A DNA stretch of 39,789 bases from Amphimedon queenslandica (GCF_000090795.2 NW_003546336.1:191503-231291), one strand, 5' to 3'; positions 21,732-29,931 are shown, counted from the stretch's first letter. Notes: generated from the sequence alone by a model not told the origin. Made by a program: numbers and translations.

Positions 21732-24016
21732 GTTATAAACAAAATGTAAAAATATAAAATAAAATAAAGTAGGTTATGTTATTTCACGTACATTAATTCT
21801 CTAATATTTATTCTATTTTTTGTCTCTGCTCTTTCTCTATATACAATGTACATGAAATAACTTATTATTATTGTTATTATTATTATTATCATTATTCCAC
21901 AGTTGAAGGAGCCTTATGGTATGAGTGATGATTCCAAGTTTTTGTCAATATTCACAGCAGTAGTATACTTTGGATCATTCATTGTCATTGTACCTTTTAT
22001 ATTATTAAATGTATTCATTGGTAAGTTTATTAATAATTATTAATCATTATTAACAATTGTATCCCATAGCTGTGTTACTTGAGAATTTCTCAATATTTTA
22101 TAACGATGATGATACTAATCTCAGCCTAGCTGTCATCAAGGACTTTAAAAAGAAATGGCGGCATTTTGACCCACAAGCTAAAGTATTAATTACTATTATT
22201 ATTATTAACATTATTGTTATTATTTGTAATAAGTTTGACCAGTAATTCATTGTCTTGCATGCTCCTTCCAATTGTTTTATCTCCCTGTTTCTGTAACACA
22301 CATTTGTTCTTCTTGCACTCTTTCATTTGCTCTTTAAATGATTTTTTAATTGTTTTTTTGCTATGATATTTATTATTATTATTATTATTAATTATTTTGC
22401 AGGGTCATGTTAAATTGAGCAGGATTAAGTTGTTACTGAGATCCCTTGAAGTTCAAGATTATTACACTTACAATATCGGAGATGACAGTCAAGTCATAGT
22501 AACCATTAATTAATACTAGTATATCCTTTAACACTCGTTGCTAGGGACGCTACCCTTATAACCTGACGGAGGACTCACTGTTGCTATGGGAAATGGAGGA
22601 GGAGCTTCGTCGTGAAGTCTCTCAGTCCGTCAAAAAGGCCACACCCGAGGATGACGTCATCATTTCATTTCAAGACGTCTTAAAGTATAACTATTAATTA
22701 ATGATAGTTAATTAACTGATATTAATAATTAGGATGCTGGCGTATCGCTGTGAGGTCATTCATTCAAGACTTGAGTCTCATGAATTAGTCACAAGACAAG
22801 AACTGGAGACCACAATACAAATTGACGTAAGTCACGTAATACACACATCTACAATGTATATAAATGTACATGTACAATAACCAGTTAATTTAGGGATGAT
22901 CACACATTATGTACATTCTGTGTAAAAAGTTTAAGCTGATTTTGATTGAAAGTTTTTGAATTGTAGCCATTTTAAAGATATGCCAATAAAAAAATACCAT
23001 GTACTGTAGGCTATACTTTTTTACTGAAAAATGGCTCCGAATCCACCCTAAATTTCCTGCTACATTGATGTCCTTATGCTACATGTAAATTTATTATGAT
23101 TATTCTTAGGTTGCTGAAATGTGTATCTTAAAGTGGCTCAAGAAACATGTTAAACCAATTGTAGAGGAAAACAGACGTCAAGCTGTATGTACTAAATTAC
23201 TACTAAATGTTTATTATTATTATTATTATTAATAGCCTCTGGAGAATATCCCAACTATAAATCAACCCAGAGAGTCAACTGCTCATAATAAACAATACCG
23301 TATGTGTACAACTAATCACAGTCCCTCATTATTAATTATTATTATTATTAATAGAATTATTTGCTATTCATAACATGCAGTCACAGCTATTGAGTCAAGA
23401 TGGTCCATGGCCAAGACAGGCCTCAATGGATACTGAGGATGAGGAGAGACTCACTTCAACTGAACAATACAAACACTTTAATGAAACTGTAAGTGTAAAA
23501 TAATATTAATAATTATTAATTGAATAGTAATTATTATTATTCCATCTTCCTCTCTCTCTCTTGTCTTTGTGTCTGTTCGATCTTTGGTCTGTTTTATTTC
23601 TCCTGTTGCTTTTTATGATCTAGAGGGAGTTTAGGAGACTTTTGGTCTCCCATATTTGGTCTAGGTCTCCTAAAACCTCCCTCCCTTTTTCAGCTTTCAT
23701 CTCTCATAGTGTAGCCTAAGTGTCCTGAAGTCTCTGATTTTAGTTGCATGTAGATTGGTCTCCTAGATCTAACAATGATTATTATTGATAAAGATAATTA
23801 ATAATAGTTTATTTTCATTAGGTGTCTTTAGGTATTGAAGATGACTCTGAATCTGATACTGATGAAGCATTGGCACGTACTTATACTAAAATGATGTCAA
23901 ACAGAAACCCAGAGCTAGAGAAAGGCAGAGAGGATGCTAGTCAGTGGCTCCAACTGCAGTATCACTGGATGGATCATGTGGGAAAGGATCCTAATTATTT
24001 TGATGACTGTCTTTAA
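2505..24016 (+). CDS. NALCN: NALCN-type sodium-leak channel, four-domain (41 exons)
   Basis: The gene encodes a plasma-membrane cation leak channel of four six-helix domains. Forty-one coding exons joined by GT-AG introns add up to 5430 nt (1809 codons plus stop), with every phase agreeing; vertebrate NALCN has about 1740 residues. Matches to the family run along the whole length: CNDP and VPRVW before the domain III pore, a VDQNRW motif after domain III, an LTGEDW pore in domain IV, then VxLLENFSIFY. Pore glutamates are E341 (TLELW), E632 (MNEAW), E1174 (TLEGW) and E1457 (TGEDW), so the filter is EEEE; vertebrate NALCN has EEKE. S4 helices of domains I and IV have few charges, as expected for a voltage-insensitive channel. 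Intron lengths run from 44 bp to 4.5 kb. A polyadenylation signal AATAAA follows the stop (about 24019). The ATG sits in AAAATGG. Exon coordinates are given in the segment entries. Confidence 0.93.
4061..4264. repeat. short TIR element, GCGCAAAATTTTCGAGGGC family
   Basis: This element of about 200 bp lies in NALCN intron 5, with ends related to CAGTATAGCGCAAAATTTT and its complement. Similar copies lie at about 10079-10263, 19521-19712 and 39160-39363, some in opposite orientation. All are non-coding and MITE-sized. Confidence 0.6.
4552..5193. mobile_element. TIR element split by a nested foldback element
   Basis: The outer ends TACCATATGAGGG and CCCCTATATGGTA are inverted repeats. Within it, 4606-5015 is a separate foldback element whose ends (AGAGTGGATAATTATTTAGG and complement, about 68 bp long) are near-perfect inverted repeats. 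The outer element's sequence resumes at AATTTTGC after 5015. Both lie in NALCN intron 6. Confidence 0.7.
5940..8680 (+). CDS. NALCN: NALCN exons 9-13: domain II (residues 412-691)
   Basis: Exons: 5940-6158, 6633-6833, 7334-7540, 8408-8542, 8603-8680. Exon 9 carries the I-II linker and S1. Exon 10 has S2-S3. Exon 11 begins with an S4 segment that keeps several Arg (SLRFPRLIRVSRYLKDF) and S5. Exon 12 has the pore loop with filter E632 (LVMNEAWTDI). Exon 13 ends S6 with AVILDNLEYSEEE, very close to the family's AVILDNLELDED signature. The long introns here are packed with runs of the ACATGT hexamer. Confidence 0.9.
7702..8075. mobile_element. palindrome 7702-7802 and adjacent TIR element in NALCN intron 11
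   Basis: Positions 7702-7802 form a long palindrome with arms GGTTATACACC and GGTTTCTATGGTATTTATTA around a GC-rich centre containing GCGACGCAGTCGC. Next to it, TTCTACCATG (7806) and CATGGTAGAA (ending 8075) are inverted ends of an approximately 270-bp unit. Similar arms (accgaggt, ccatggaaac) occur in the 16933-17478 element, so they may be related. Confidence 0.55.
8707..8970. mobile_element. TIR element with tRNA-like B box (copy 1)
   Basis: The inverted ends read TGTTCAAATAAA and TTTATTTGAACA. The interior has a tRNA-like stretch: TGGCCTAACTTG (8831-8842, A-box-like) and GGTTCCAATCC (8874-8884, B-box-like), with a T-arm stem of 4 of 5 pairs around a 7-nt loop. Related copies are at 18141-18403 and 29977-30253. 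It lies in NALCN intron 13. Confidence 0.6.
9019..10039 (+). CDS. NALCN: NALCN exons 14-18: II-III cytoplasmic linker (residues 692-849)
   Basis: Exons: 9019-9080, 9193-9255, 9388-9511, 9618-9718, 9914-10039. They encode a hydrophilic linker that starts with a Lys-rich stretch and VPFHLRIFKK, which matches the LPLRLRIF-type segment after domain II in NALCN. The rest is poorly conserved, as is usual for this linker, and ends in an Asn-rich run. Exon 18 ends in phase 2, and joining it to exon 19 after the 4.5-kb intron keeps the frame. Confidence 0.82.
9513..9605 (+). repeat. 33-bp tandem repeat, three copies
   Basis: Three head-to-tail copies of a unit containing TTAATATTCATTAGTGGG lie directly after the exon 16 donor, filling most of the 106-bp intron 16. 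Confidence 0.8.
10500..10880 (-). pseudogene. fragments of a third MBL-fold hydrolase copy
   Basis: Two pieces resemble the neighbouring hydrolase genes. Positions 10500-10740 match the start codon and upstream region of the 12846-13900 gene, including the TTCTTTCCTTTATATA promoter stretch and the more distal CTCCTGTTGTCAC segment. Positions 10745-10880 match the middle of the coding region: read on the minus strand it gives INAGASNSRGIDGKG, then a stop. The pieces are out of order for one gene, so this is a rearranged remnant. Confidence 0.65.
11204..12243 (-). pseudogene. ComEC/Rec2-like metallo-beta-lactamase-fold protein, broken copy
   Basis: The copy starts at 12243 with a signal peptide (MKMNAIIILSLLLKAAVSI), then LHIYALPVGQGDCTVIQCP, the DAG motif, and the metal-binding motif THSHRDHFSY (the full HxHxDH pattern), TLITGDFE and RLSHHGA. 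Two lesions break it. There is a one-base deletion near 12015, after GQGVIT, where the frame moves to FLAGTKLNFAVITHS. There is an in-frame TGA at 11654-11656 (between ITYAG and STLITGD), where the paralogue has Ile. The length plus one base is exactly 347 codons. Secreted or extracellular metal-dependent hydrolase activity is expected for the intact family. It is intronless and lies inside a NALCN intron on the other strand. Confidence 0.8.
12846..13900 (-). CDS. secreted ComEC/Rec2-like metallo-beta-lactamase-fold protein (one frameshift)
   Basis: The protein starts MKMNTIIILSLLLKAAVSI (signal peptide), then LHIYALPVGQGDCTVIQCP (first strands of the fold), DAG, THSDSDHHNY (an HxDxDH metal motif as in ComEC-type proteins, where the second His is Asp), TLITGDFEAS and KLSHHGAYNG. 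These are the usual metal-site motifs in order. There is one frameshift in a run of seven A (minus strand, about 13698-13704): one more A would give exactly 352 codons, so this may be a sequencing error or a real null allele. It is intronless. A TATA-like TTATATAAAG lies at 13971-13980, about 75 bp upstream. The substrate is unknown. The nearest relatives were not tested; bacterial origin is possible. Confidence 0.75.
13971..13980 (-). promoter_or_regulatory. TATA-like box of the hydrolase gene
   Basis: The minus strand reads TTATATAAAGG about 75 bp before the ATG. The same block (TTCTTTCCTTTATATA on the plus strand) is kept in the broken copy at about 10578-10595, so it was duplicated with the gene. 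Confidence 0.5.
14040..14279. repeat. direct duplication upstream of the hydrolase gene
   Basis: The block CACATTACCCATTCCTCATA with its flanks (TCAGTTCCT before, CAAGAGGAAAGAGG after) appears twice, about 138 bp apart. The first block also has a counterpart near 10715-10740. Confidence 0.7.
14566..19081 (+). CDS. NALCN: NALCN exons 19-26: domain III (residues 850-1258)
   Basis: Exons: 14566-14688, 14925-14999, 15683-15809, 15931-16062, 16651-16920, 17937-18103, 18692-18824, 18883-19081. Exon 19 (RFFDMALFCMSPEHKLRRIC) resembles the pre-domain III segment of NALCN. Exon 23 holds an Arg-containing S4 (IRALRPLHIVSLFRSLRAVI) and S5. Exon 24 has LFAG, CNDP and VPRVW. Exon 25 carries the pore ELLTLEGWTEV, with Glu at position 1174 where vertebrate NALCN has Lys. 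Exon 26 has S6 (VVVNNFNEH) and the conserved VDQNRWIELM. Its donor is the weak AGTGAAC, chosen because it alone keeps phase with exon 27 across a 50-bp intron. Confidence 0.9.
14663..14924 (+). repeat. 128-bp duplication of the exon 19 end, plus TTGTTTATTG tandem repeat
   Basis: The last 26 bases of NALCN exon 19, its donor and about 30 bp of intron recur 128 bp downstream (from 14791), giving a second, decoy donor at 14817. Between and after them lies a long run of TTGTTTATTG / TTGTTTGTTG units up to the exon 20 acceptor. Confidence 0.85.
15120..15522. mobile_element. TIR element nested in a CGTATAGCGGGAAA-family element
   Basis: The ends ACCGTATATTGGGTATATTT and its near-complement (ATGTACCCGATATACGGT) are inverted repeats about 400 bp apart. 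The flanks (15040-15118 and 15523-15600) are the two halves of another element family, interrupted just where intact copies read GAGCATGCGTATAATGG. Both lie in NALCN intron 20. Confidence 0.6.
16933..17478. mobile_element. foldback element with about 76-bp TIRs
   Basis: The ends TACCGTAGGTCGGGATATATT and the complement of AATATATCCTAACCTACGGTA begin arms that stay matched for about 76 bp, through AATTAAAAACCATGGAAAC. The interior shows no open frame. It lies just inside the donor of NALCN intron 23. Confidence 0.75.
18141..18403. mobile_element. TIR element with tRNA-like B box (copy 2)
   Basis: The ends GTATCGTAAATCCTCAAATAA and TTATTTAATGATTTACGATAC are inverted repeats. Read on the minus strand the interior has AGTTCGATCCC (about 18243-18253), a good match to the tRNA B box, after GCGTGAGGTCCC. 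It lies in NALCN intron 24. Confidence 0.65.
18449..18626. mobile_element. degenerate pogo/Tigger-like MITE remnant
   Basis: TCTCTCTTAATGGACACTC on the left and a right end that reads CAGTGGTTCCTCTATATAAT on the minus strand resemble CAGTGGAACCTC-type short elements. The internal TTAATGGACA and AAAGGACACC repeat the motif. It lies in NALCN intron 24. Confidence 0.45.
19132..22182 (+). CDS. NALCN: NALCN exons 27-34: domain IV (residues 1259-1544)
   Basis: Exons: 19132-19238, 19742-19813, 20122-20262, 20307-20366, 20560-20711, 20768-20861, 21903-22020, 22070-22182. Exons 27-29 are S1-S3. Exon 30 covers the S4 region, which has lysines but no arginine ladder (IALAIAVLKFIAILLKY). Exon 31 continues with S4-S5 and S5 (CYCCVGIILFGD). 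Exon 32 has the pore, TRCLTGEDWYQIL, filter E1457. Exons 33-34 hold S6 and LLENFSIFY. Introns 29 (44 bp) and 33 (49 bp) are minute. Confidence 0.9.
19295..19505. repeat. CGTATAGCGGGAAATTTTGG-family MITE
   Basis: The ends TACCGTATAGCGGGAAATTT and its complement ATATCCCGCTATATGGTA define it; the inner core is GTGGCCACGTGCCATTGAGC. Other copies are at 30512-30709 and 37181-37381, with divergent or broken ones at about 1387-1555, 15040-15600 and 33610-33732. Confidence 0.7.
19848..20052. repeat. GTTAGATCTAGAGGG-family MITE
   Basis: Its inverted ends are TTAGATCTAGAA and CTCTAGATCTAA. Related copies lie at about 14309-14430 and 23617-23778, all with AAAAGTCTC and CTAGGCTAAATA-like internal blocks. 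All three are in NALCN introns. Confidence 0.6.
21005..21650. repeat. satellite-like repeat of about 190 bp, tandem copies
   Basis: Successive units begin with CACCTTTTCAATTTT (21041, 21233, 21420). Each contains AGCTCAAACTTTCTAC, a CTGTACTATAGTACAGG-like palindrome and a poly-A/T block. Related single or tandem units, in either orientation, are at about 10890-11060, 16165-16440, 17525-17830, 22890-23075, 24955-25080, 25265-25600 and 34225-34420. Confidence 0.7.
22403..24016 (+). CDS. NALCN: NALCN exons 35-41: C-terminal cytoplasmic region (residues 1545-1809)
   Basis: Exons: 22403-22498, 22545-22684, 22733-22826, 23110-23184, 23236-23299, 23355-23488, 23822-24016. The region follows the order of the NALCN tail: a segment with LLLRSLEV, an acidic region with FQDVLKMLAYR (like FHDVLSMLSYR), a helical segment with ILKWLKKHVKP (like IRMWLKKCLK), then a divergent acidic end closing in FDDCL. 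The stop is TAA at 24014-24016. Family NALCN tails also end in an acidic stretch. Confidence 0.85.
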
Positions 24017-26178
24017 CAATAAAATTTTTGAACAAACATTTTTAATAATCAATAATGAATACATGAATGTACTTTTTATTCCTTTTCAGTTAATTACTGT
24101 GTGTACTAATCATTGTATACCATTTATAATAATAATATATAGGTTTTTGATTTCAGTTTTTGTTTACTAATGAAAGACTTCAATGAATGATGCTATTTGC
24201 AGTCTTCAATGTAGTGTTCCAGTAGTACAGTGGGGTGGTCTGGGCTGGTTATTTCTGGACATTACACTACAATTCATAATGCTGGCAAATAAGTTGGTCA
24301 GCTAACTAGCCCACGTGTAGTCACGTGGTTAGACAATAGACACGCCCTATCATTTTTGACCTTTGTCTTGGTCTTTGTGGTTCCATCCATTTTGTTCCAA
24401 TCCCGCATACCCTGATTAACAAAGAAATCGGAGCTAGACGCAGACTGTTAACGTTGTTGGGCCGTGAAGACTGTGATTCTTTTGGTAGTTTAAGTGTACT
24501 ACTGATCAGGCAGCCAGACTAGGTGAAACACTGAAAATCCAGTAAGTCCAAATAGGCTAATGTACTGACAGTGTGTGCTGTTAATTAGATTTATCCTCAG
24601 TGTAATGTAACAATCTCTAATGTCTTTATGTACTTCTCATGTACTTGCAGACTATCAGTTTGCTTAATAATCATTTTTGGGAAACATTTATGTCCCCATT
24701 TTGATGTCAACTTTCCACACACTTTTCATACAGTCCATGTTGTACTGTGTAGCAGGTATTTTTTGTCAGAGTTCAATTTTGTTATCATTCCCTGTGGAAC
24801 GAATATATTTTTCAAACAAAAAGGTGTTCTTTCAATGCCACATGTGCAAAATGCATGCTTAGAGCAAAACAAAATCTCTAATCCTGCTTAGATTTTCCAA
24901 AGCAAAGTATATACACACTATACAGTATACAGTAACTGTTGTGTTATACTATTGTGTTACCCTGTACTATAATAGTACAGGGACTTTGGCAACTGTAAAA
25001 ATTTGTAAAAAAAATCCAATTTTGATCGGAATAAATTCAAACTTGCTACACAACATAAGTACATGTATATGTATCAGGAAAATTATTTAAAATACTCATG
25101 AATAATTTCTGTTTGATGTTAATGATGAATGAGGTTTCCAGATCCTATGGAGACTCCTACATGTACATGTACATGGAAGCAATGAAGAAATACCACAAAT
25201 TGAACACTTGTCATAACTATGCCTCCATGAATATGTTTAAAACAGAGGAACACCTCCTCTGAGATGTTTATCCATTATAAAAATGGAAAATTATCTCTTT
25301 CTCAGTTTTGGTGAAATTTGGCCCGTGACCTGTACTGTAGTACAGGGACTTTCGCCTGATTTTTGAGCAACTTTTAAAATGTGTAAAAACTTTAATTTTT
25401 ATTGAAATCAGCTAAAACTTTTTACGCAACATAAGTACATGTATATGTATTGGTAAAAGTTATAAAATTGGAAAATTCTCATCTTTTCATTTTGGTGAAA
25501 TTTGGCCATTCACCCTGTACTATAGTATAGCAACAAAATTTTGTAAAAAATCCAATTTTGATCGGAATCTGTTCAAACTTTCTACGCAACATGCTGTAAG
25601 TACATGTACAATATTAATAATAATAATTAAAATAATAATAATAATAGTACTGTATTATACCATAGTTAATAAGCTCATAAATTATTCTTGTTTTGAGCAA
25701 TTAAATTCTCCATAATGTTACCATTAAAATTAGCAAGTAATTTTGTCGATGGAAGCAACCATCAATTTCATCTTTATTTGCCTAGTGACAAAACATTACC
25801 TCTGTATATATTTTGCTCTGTGAATTGGAATAATGATTGCGGTCAATAAAATACTCACTGTCAATAATACTGCCATATGTTGTACAAGTACTTGTATATG
25901 TGTAAATGAATGGTTCAGAAATTTGTAAAATATTTTGCTATTAAAATTGTTATGTACAGTGTAGAGTGTATGCTTGTTAGTTGTTTAAATTTGTGTATAT
26001 TTAATATTTTTGATGTGTTACTTGTTGTTGTTCATGTGTTGTTTATGGTTGATTATTGTCACGGGTTACATTTTCTGTAAATTTGGTGTTTGAATGAGAT
26101 TATGTGATAATAGGAGCAATTAATATTACTATTATAATAATTTTTTATAATACACTCATTCACTTTTTAATACTGTAG
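24017..26178. other. region between NALCN and the ankyrin array
   Basis: After the NALCN polyadenylation signal no coding exon is clear. The region contains a possible promoter with two E-boxes (24312-24327), satellite-like units (24955-25080, 25265-25600), and from about 25600 to 26178 the upstream part of a duplicated cassette that recurs at 31720-32463. Confidence 0.5.
24312..24541 (+). promoter_or_regulatory. possible promoter and non-coding first exon
   Basis: Two CACGTG E-boxes lie 10 bp apart (24312-24317 and 24322-24327) in the least AT-rich part of this region. They are followed by a stretch ending in a strong donor (CCA|GTAAGT, intron from 24542). It could be the 5' exon of a gene leading into the ankyrin exon at 26179. 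There is no ATG-led frame of note, and the assignment is tentative. Confidence 0.25.
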
Positions 26179-26277
26179 GAGGTACAGTTGTATGAAGCAG
26201 CTGAAGTTGGAGATATTGATGCCATGAAGTCTGTCTTCTCTAATGGGGCAGGTATTAACTGGGAGCATCCAGGTTTG
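26179..26277 (+). CDS. ankyrin-repeat exon (EVQLYEAAE type), intact
   Basis: A 99-nt open exon (33 codons, phase 0) lies between ACTGTAG and GTAAGT. It encodes EVQLYEAAEVGDIDAMKSVF and the SNGAGINW end of an ankyrin repeat. One repeat per exon allows the repeats to be shuffled. Near-identical copies, with their upstream intron, are at 29273 and 32464. Whether it belongs to a working gene is not clear, because downstream exons carry stops. Confidence 0.75.
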
Positions 26278-26889
26278 GTAAGTGTTTGATGTAGTGGCTA
26301 GCGTATTAGTAATTTAGTATGACTTGTATGATTTTAAAGTACCTGCAGTTTAGTTATAAATCAGTTTATAATATTAATATTGTGTTATTTCCTTATGGAA
26401 GCACCTAGGCATTTATTCTTATAGAGACCCATTTGTTGGTTTAAATGAAGTAGGTGTTTATATGAGGATAGACATTTAAATTCATTGCCGAGGAGTCTTC
26501 TTCTATGAGCTTCCTTCTCAGCTACAACTGCTATGTTGCCTGTAGTGTGTGCCAGTAACCATGTAGGCAAAGTGGGTGTGGTATAGGCATCTAGCAAGCA
26601 TGCCCATATATTGTCAATATGATTATGCTGTCTCTAGGTGTTGTACAAGTACAAGCATTTATTGGGAGTAGGTGTTTCCATGAGGAAATATAAAAGGAAT
26701 ACGGCATGTTCCTCAAACACAGTATTTTACATGTACAGTATAGCTATTGATGACACTCATAGCCCCTTCTTTCTGGTGGTGTGTGTTTGTTTAAGGATCA
26801 GTACTTATTACATGTATCTAGTTATAGGCATCAATATGAGTCTGAGGGTATATTTTTGGTAGACATTTTATGAGGAAGCAATTTATTTT

Positions 26890-27500
26890 CGATGCTGTGT
26901 AGAAAGTTTGAGCCAATTCCGACTTCAATTTTTCAAGTTACAGCCATTTGAAAAAATGGACCAAAATCTAAAAAATCTTTTTACTATAGCCCATGGTTTT
27001 TCCCAAAAATGGCTCCGAAATCACCCCCCCCCCCCAATTTTTATTACATTTTCTGATGCATATTGATGTCCCACTGCTATTTAGAAAGTTTGAGCGAATT
27101 CCGACTTCACTTTTTAAAGTTATAGTCATTTGAAAAAAATGAGACAAAATCTGAAAAAATCCCTGTACTATGGCCCATGGTTTTTTCCAAAAAATGGCTC
27201 TGAATTCACTCCCACTTTTTATTACATTTTCTGATGCATATTGATGTCCTCATGCTGTGTAGAAAGTTTGAGCCGATTCCGACTTCAATTTTTCAAGTTA
27301 TAGTCATTTGAAAAAATGAGACAAAATCTGAAAAAATCCCTGTACTATAGCCCATGGTTTTTCCCAAAAATGGCTCCAAAATCCCTCCCAATTTTTATTA
27401 CATTTTCTGATGCATATTGATGTCCTCATGCTGTGTAGAAAGTTTAAGCCGATTCCGACTTCAATTTTTCAAGTTACAAACACTTGAAAAAATGGGCCAA
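26890..27500 (+). repeat. approximately 180-bp tandem repeat, about 3.4 copies
   Basis: Units of 178-180 bp are marked by TGATGCATATTGATGTCC (27052, 27229, 27409), TAGAAAGTTTGAG, AAGTTATAGTCATTTG and GCCCATGGTTTTT. The family is the same as the 190-bp satellite in the NALCN introns, in the opposite orientation. One unit holds a run of 13 C. Confidence 0.8.
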
Positions 27501-27580
27501 CTATAATGGTGTAATAAAATTGATTTTCTTTACATGTATCATTTTGTATGTAATTTATTTGTTATGTTTGTTTCTTCTAG

Positions 27581-27679
27581 AATAATGAGACTCCTTTACA
27601 TGCAGCAGTTTACAAAAGCAGGATTGATGCTGTCCTGTGGTTACTGAATGAAGGTGCTTATACTGAGTCCTGGGATACA
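27581..27679 (+). CDS. ankyrin-repeat exon (ETPLHAAVYKS), intact
   Basis: A 99-nt exon in phase 0, between TTCTTCTAG and GTGAGT, reads NNETPLHAAVYKSRIDAVLW and continues to LLNEGAYTESWDT. This is a good ankyrin consensus (TPLHAA, LL..GA). It follows naturally from the exon at 26179 (same phase). Confidence 0.8.
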
Positions 27680-27689
27680 GTGAGTTGTA

Positions 27690-28043
27690 CATTACATCCT
27701 CCATTATCCGAACACCTTGGTGCATTATTATTTGGAGAAGTGTTCGGATAGCTGAATAGTCCGGATAAGTGAAATACAGCGCAAAATGCAGTAGACTGAC
27801 CTATCCTGTCCTTTTTTGAAGAATAAATGTGCATGACTTTCTTTTCTCTATCTCGCAAAGCATCTCAGTCTTCTCTTTAATGGCCTTCCTCTTGGGTAAG
27901 CTCCGTTAAACTCATGCTCCAGTAGCCATTTTAACCGGTTATTAATAAATTAACTAGTCTGAGCATGCGCATTAGGGACAGCCATGCATTCGGATAAACG
28001 AAGGTTCAGATAACAGGTGTTCGGATAATAGAGGATGTCCTGT
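27690..28043. mobile_element. pogo/Tigger-like MITE
   Basis: The ends ACATCCTCCATTATCCGAAC and the complement of GTTCGGATAATAGAGGATGT are inverted repeats of about 28 bp, flanked by TA. Internal TTCGGATA repeats and the CTNNATTATCCGAACACC end are typical of pogo/Tigger-type elements. It has inserted about 10 bp past the donor of the ankyrin exon. Confidence 0.65.
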
Positions 28044-28224
28044 ATATTGAATGATACACACATTATTACAACATGATGTAACATGCTAGTTAATCATAAA
28101 CCAGTTCCAATATTGTTTATACATGTATTATTAATTTTCTTGCACATCATAATTTTCAATGTGATAAAATTTTGTTGTGCTCATTTTTGTGAGGAGTGTG
28201 CCATCATGAATTACATGTACACAT

Positions 28225-29053
28225 TAGTGTTGTTGTAGTACCATAATTTTATATAGTTCTAGTATTAGTTCTAGAACTAGAGTTTGAAAAAATTTAGTTC
28301 TAGTACTAGTTCCGGAACTAGAGTTTGATAAAGTTTAGTTCTAGTACTAGTTCCGGAACTAGAGTTTGATAAAGTTTAGTTCTAGTACTAGTTCCGGAAC
28401 TAGAGTTTGATAAAGTTTAGTTCTAGTACTAGTTCTAGAACTATAGTTTTATAAAATTAGTTCTAGTACTAGTTCTAAAACTAGATTTCAATAAATTTTA
28501 GCTATTGTTCTAGTTCTAGAGCTAAGTTATAGTTCTTGTACTTGTTCTGGCAATAGAGTTTAAGAAGCTTAGTTCTAATTGGAAATAATTTCTAAATACT
28601 GCTTCTTTTTGCTTCTGCTGTCATGCTTTCACTGCTTAGCTTTGAACTGAATAAGTATTCAAAAGTCTATTGATATATAATTTATGTCTAAGTAACAAAT
28701 TCATACATTATTTGTTATTCAGTCTTTGTTATGTACTAAAATATTTCACTGACAAATTAGTACCTTCTTTGTCAACTAATATTGTTCTACAATTCTAGTT
28801 CCAAACTAGTTCTAGTACCACAAGAGAATGTACTTTTAGTTCCAGTTTAGTTCTAGTACTGAGACTCTGGCAAAGTTTAGTTCCAGTTTAGTTCTAGTAC
28901 TACAAGTCTTGTATAAACTAGTTCTAGTTTAGTTCTGATTCTTACATTGGTTGTAAAAATAGTACTAGTTCTAGTTCTTGGAACTAGAACTATGAAAAAA
29001 AGGCAGTACTAGAATTGATTTAGTTCTAGTACCAAGGAACTACAACAACACTA
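28225..29053. mobile_element. hAT-like element with 41-bp internal tandem array
   Basis: TIRs TAGTGTTGTTGTAGTACC and TAGTGTTGTTGTAGTTCC (right end, complement) are flanked by a perfect 8-bp duplication GTACACAT (28217-28224 and 29054-29061). The interior has about six copies of a 41-bp unit (28253-28505; for example from 28294, 28335, 28376) built on TTCTAGTACTAGTTC, and looser copies to 29040. It has no transposase. Confidence 0.85.
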
Positions 29054-29272
29054 GTACACATACATGTACACATGTAGTTTTTGAAATATCAGTAAATAAT
29101 AAATTAACTTGTTGTTGTTTATGTGTTGTTTATGGTTGGTTATTGTCACTGGTTACATTTTCTGTAAATTTGGTGTTTGAATGAGATTATGTGATAATGA
29201 GACATAGGAACGATTAATATTACTATTATCATAATTTTTTATAATACACTCATTCACTTGTTAATACTGTAG

Positions 29273-29376
29273 GAGGTACAGTTGTATGAGGCAGCTGAAG
29301 TTGGAGATATTGATGCCATGAAGTCTGTCTTCTCTAATGGGGGAAACATAAACTGGGAGCATCTACAGTAGGTTTG
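29273..29376 (+). pseudogene. ankyrin exon (EVQLYEAAE type), broken by 5-bp insertion
   Basis: A copy of the 26179 exon with its upstream intron. It is 104 nt instead of 99: five extra bases near the end give an in-frame TAG (CAG TAG) and shift the frame before the donor. Confidence 0.8.
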
Positions 29377-29832
29377 GTAAGTGTAAGATGTAGTGGCTAG
29401 TGTATTAGCATGACTTGTATAATTTTAAAGTACCTGCAGTTTAGTTATATAAATATTATGTTGCTAGTGTGAATTAATCTACTTTTACCTTAAGGTAGCT
29501 TATACTATTTTAGCATTTTTGATTTCAGTGCTTTATTTAGGATTTAAATATGGTGTGAATACTGCATAGCTAAAAACCTCAAATGAGAGAAAAGACAGAG
29601 TTCCATGAATAAAAGCCTTTTGTGAGTGGCCCATACTTCTCTACATGCATGCTTTGATCATTTGATGACCTGACCTCTAGTATGCTGACTAAAACTTTTG
29701 TGTTTCTGTGTAAAAATTTTCATTTTTATAACACATTATAATGAGTATTAATCTTATTATTACACGTATATTAGATTACTATGGTATACAACATGATGTT
29801 AGTGTCTTTATTATCCTGTCTTCTTTTTATAG

Positions 29833-29931
29833 GATGGATGGACTCCTCTCATATTCTCAGCTTATTTAGGAATTACACAATCAGTTTAATTGCTCCTTGA
29901 AAAAGGAGCTGATGTCTCTGCCTCTGATAAT
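29833..29931 (+). pseudogene. ankyrin exon (DGWTPLIFSAYLG) with nonsense codon
   Basis: A 99-nt exon between TTTATAG and GTAAGT. It reads DGWTPLIFSAYLGITQSV, then TAA, then LLLEKGADVSASDN. The stop falls where ankyrin repeats usually have a Lys or Arg before LLL, so a single A-to-T change would explain it. Confidence 0.85.
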
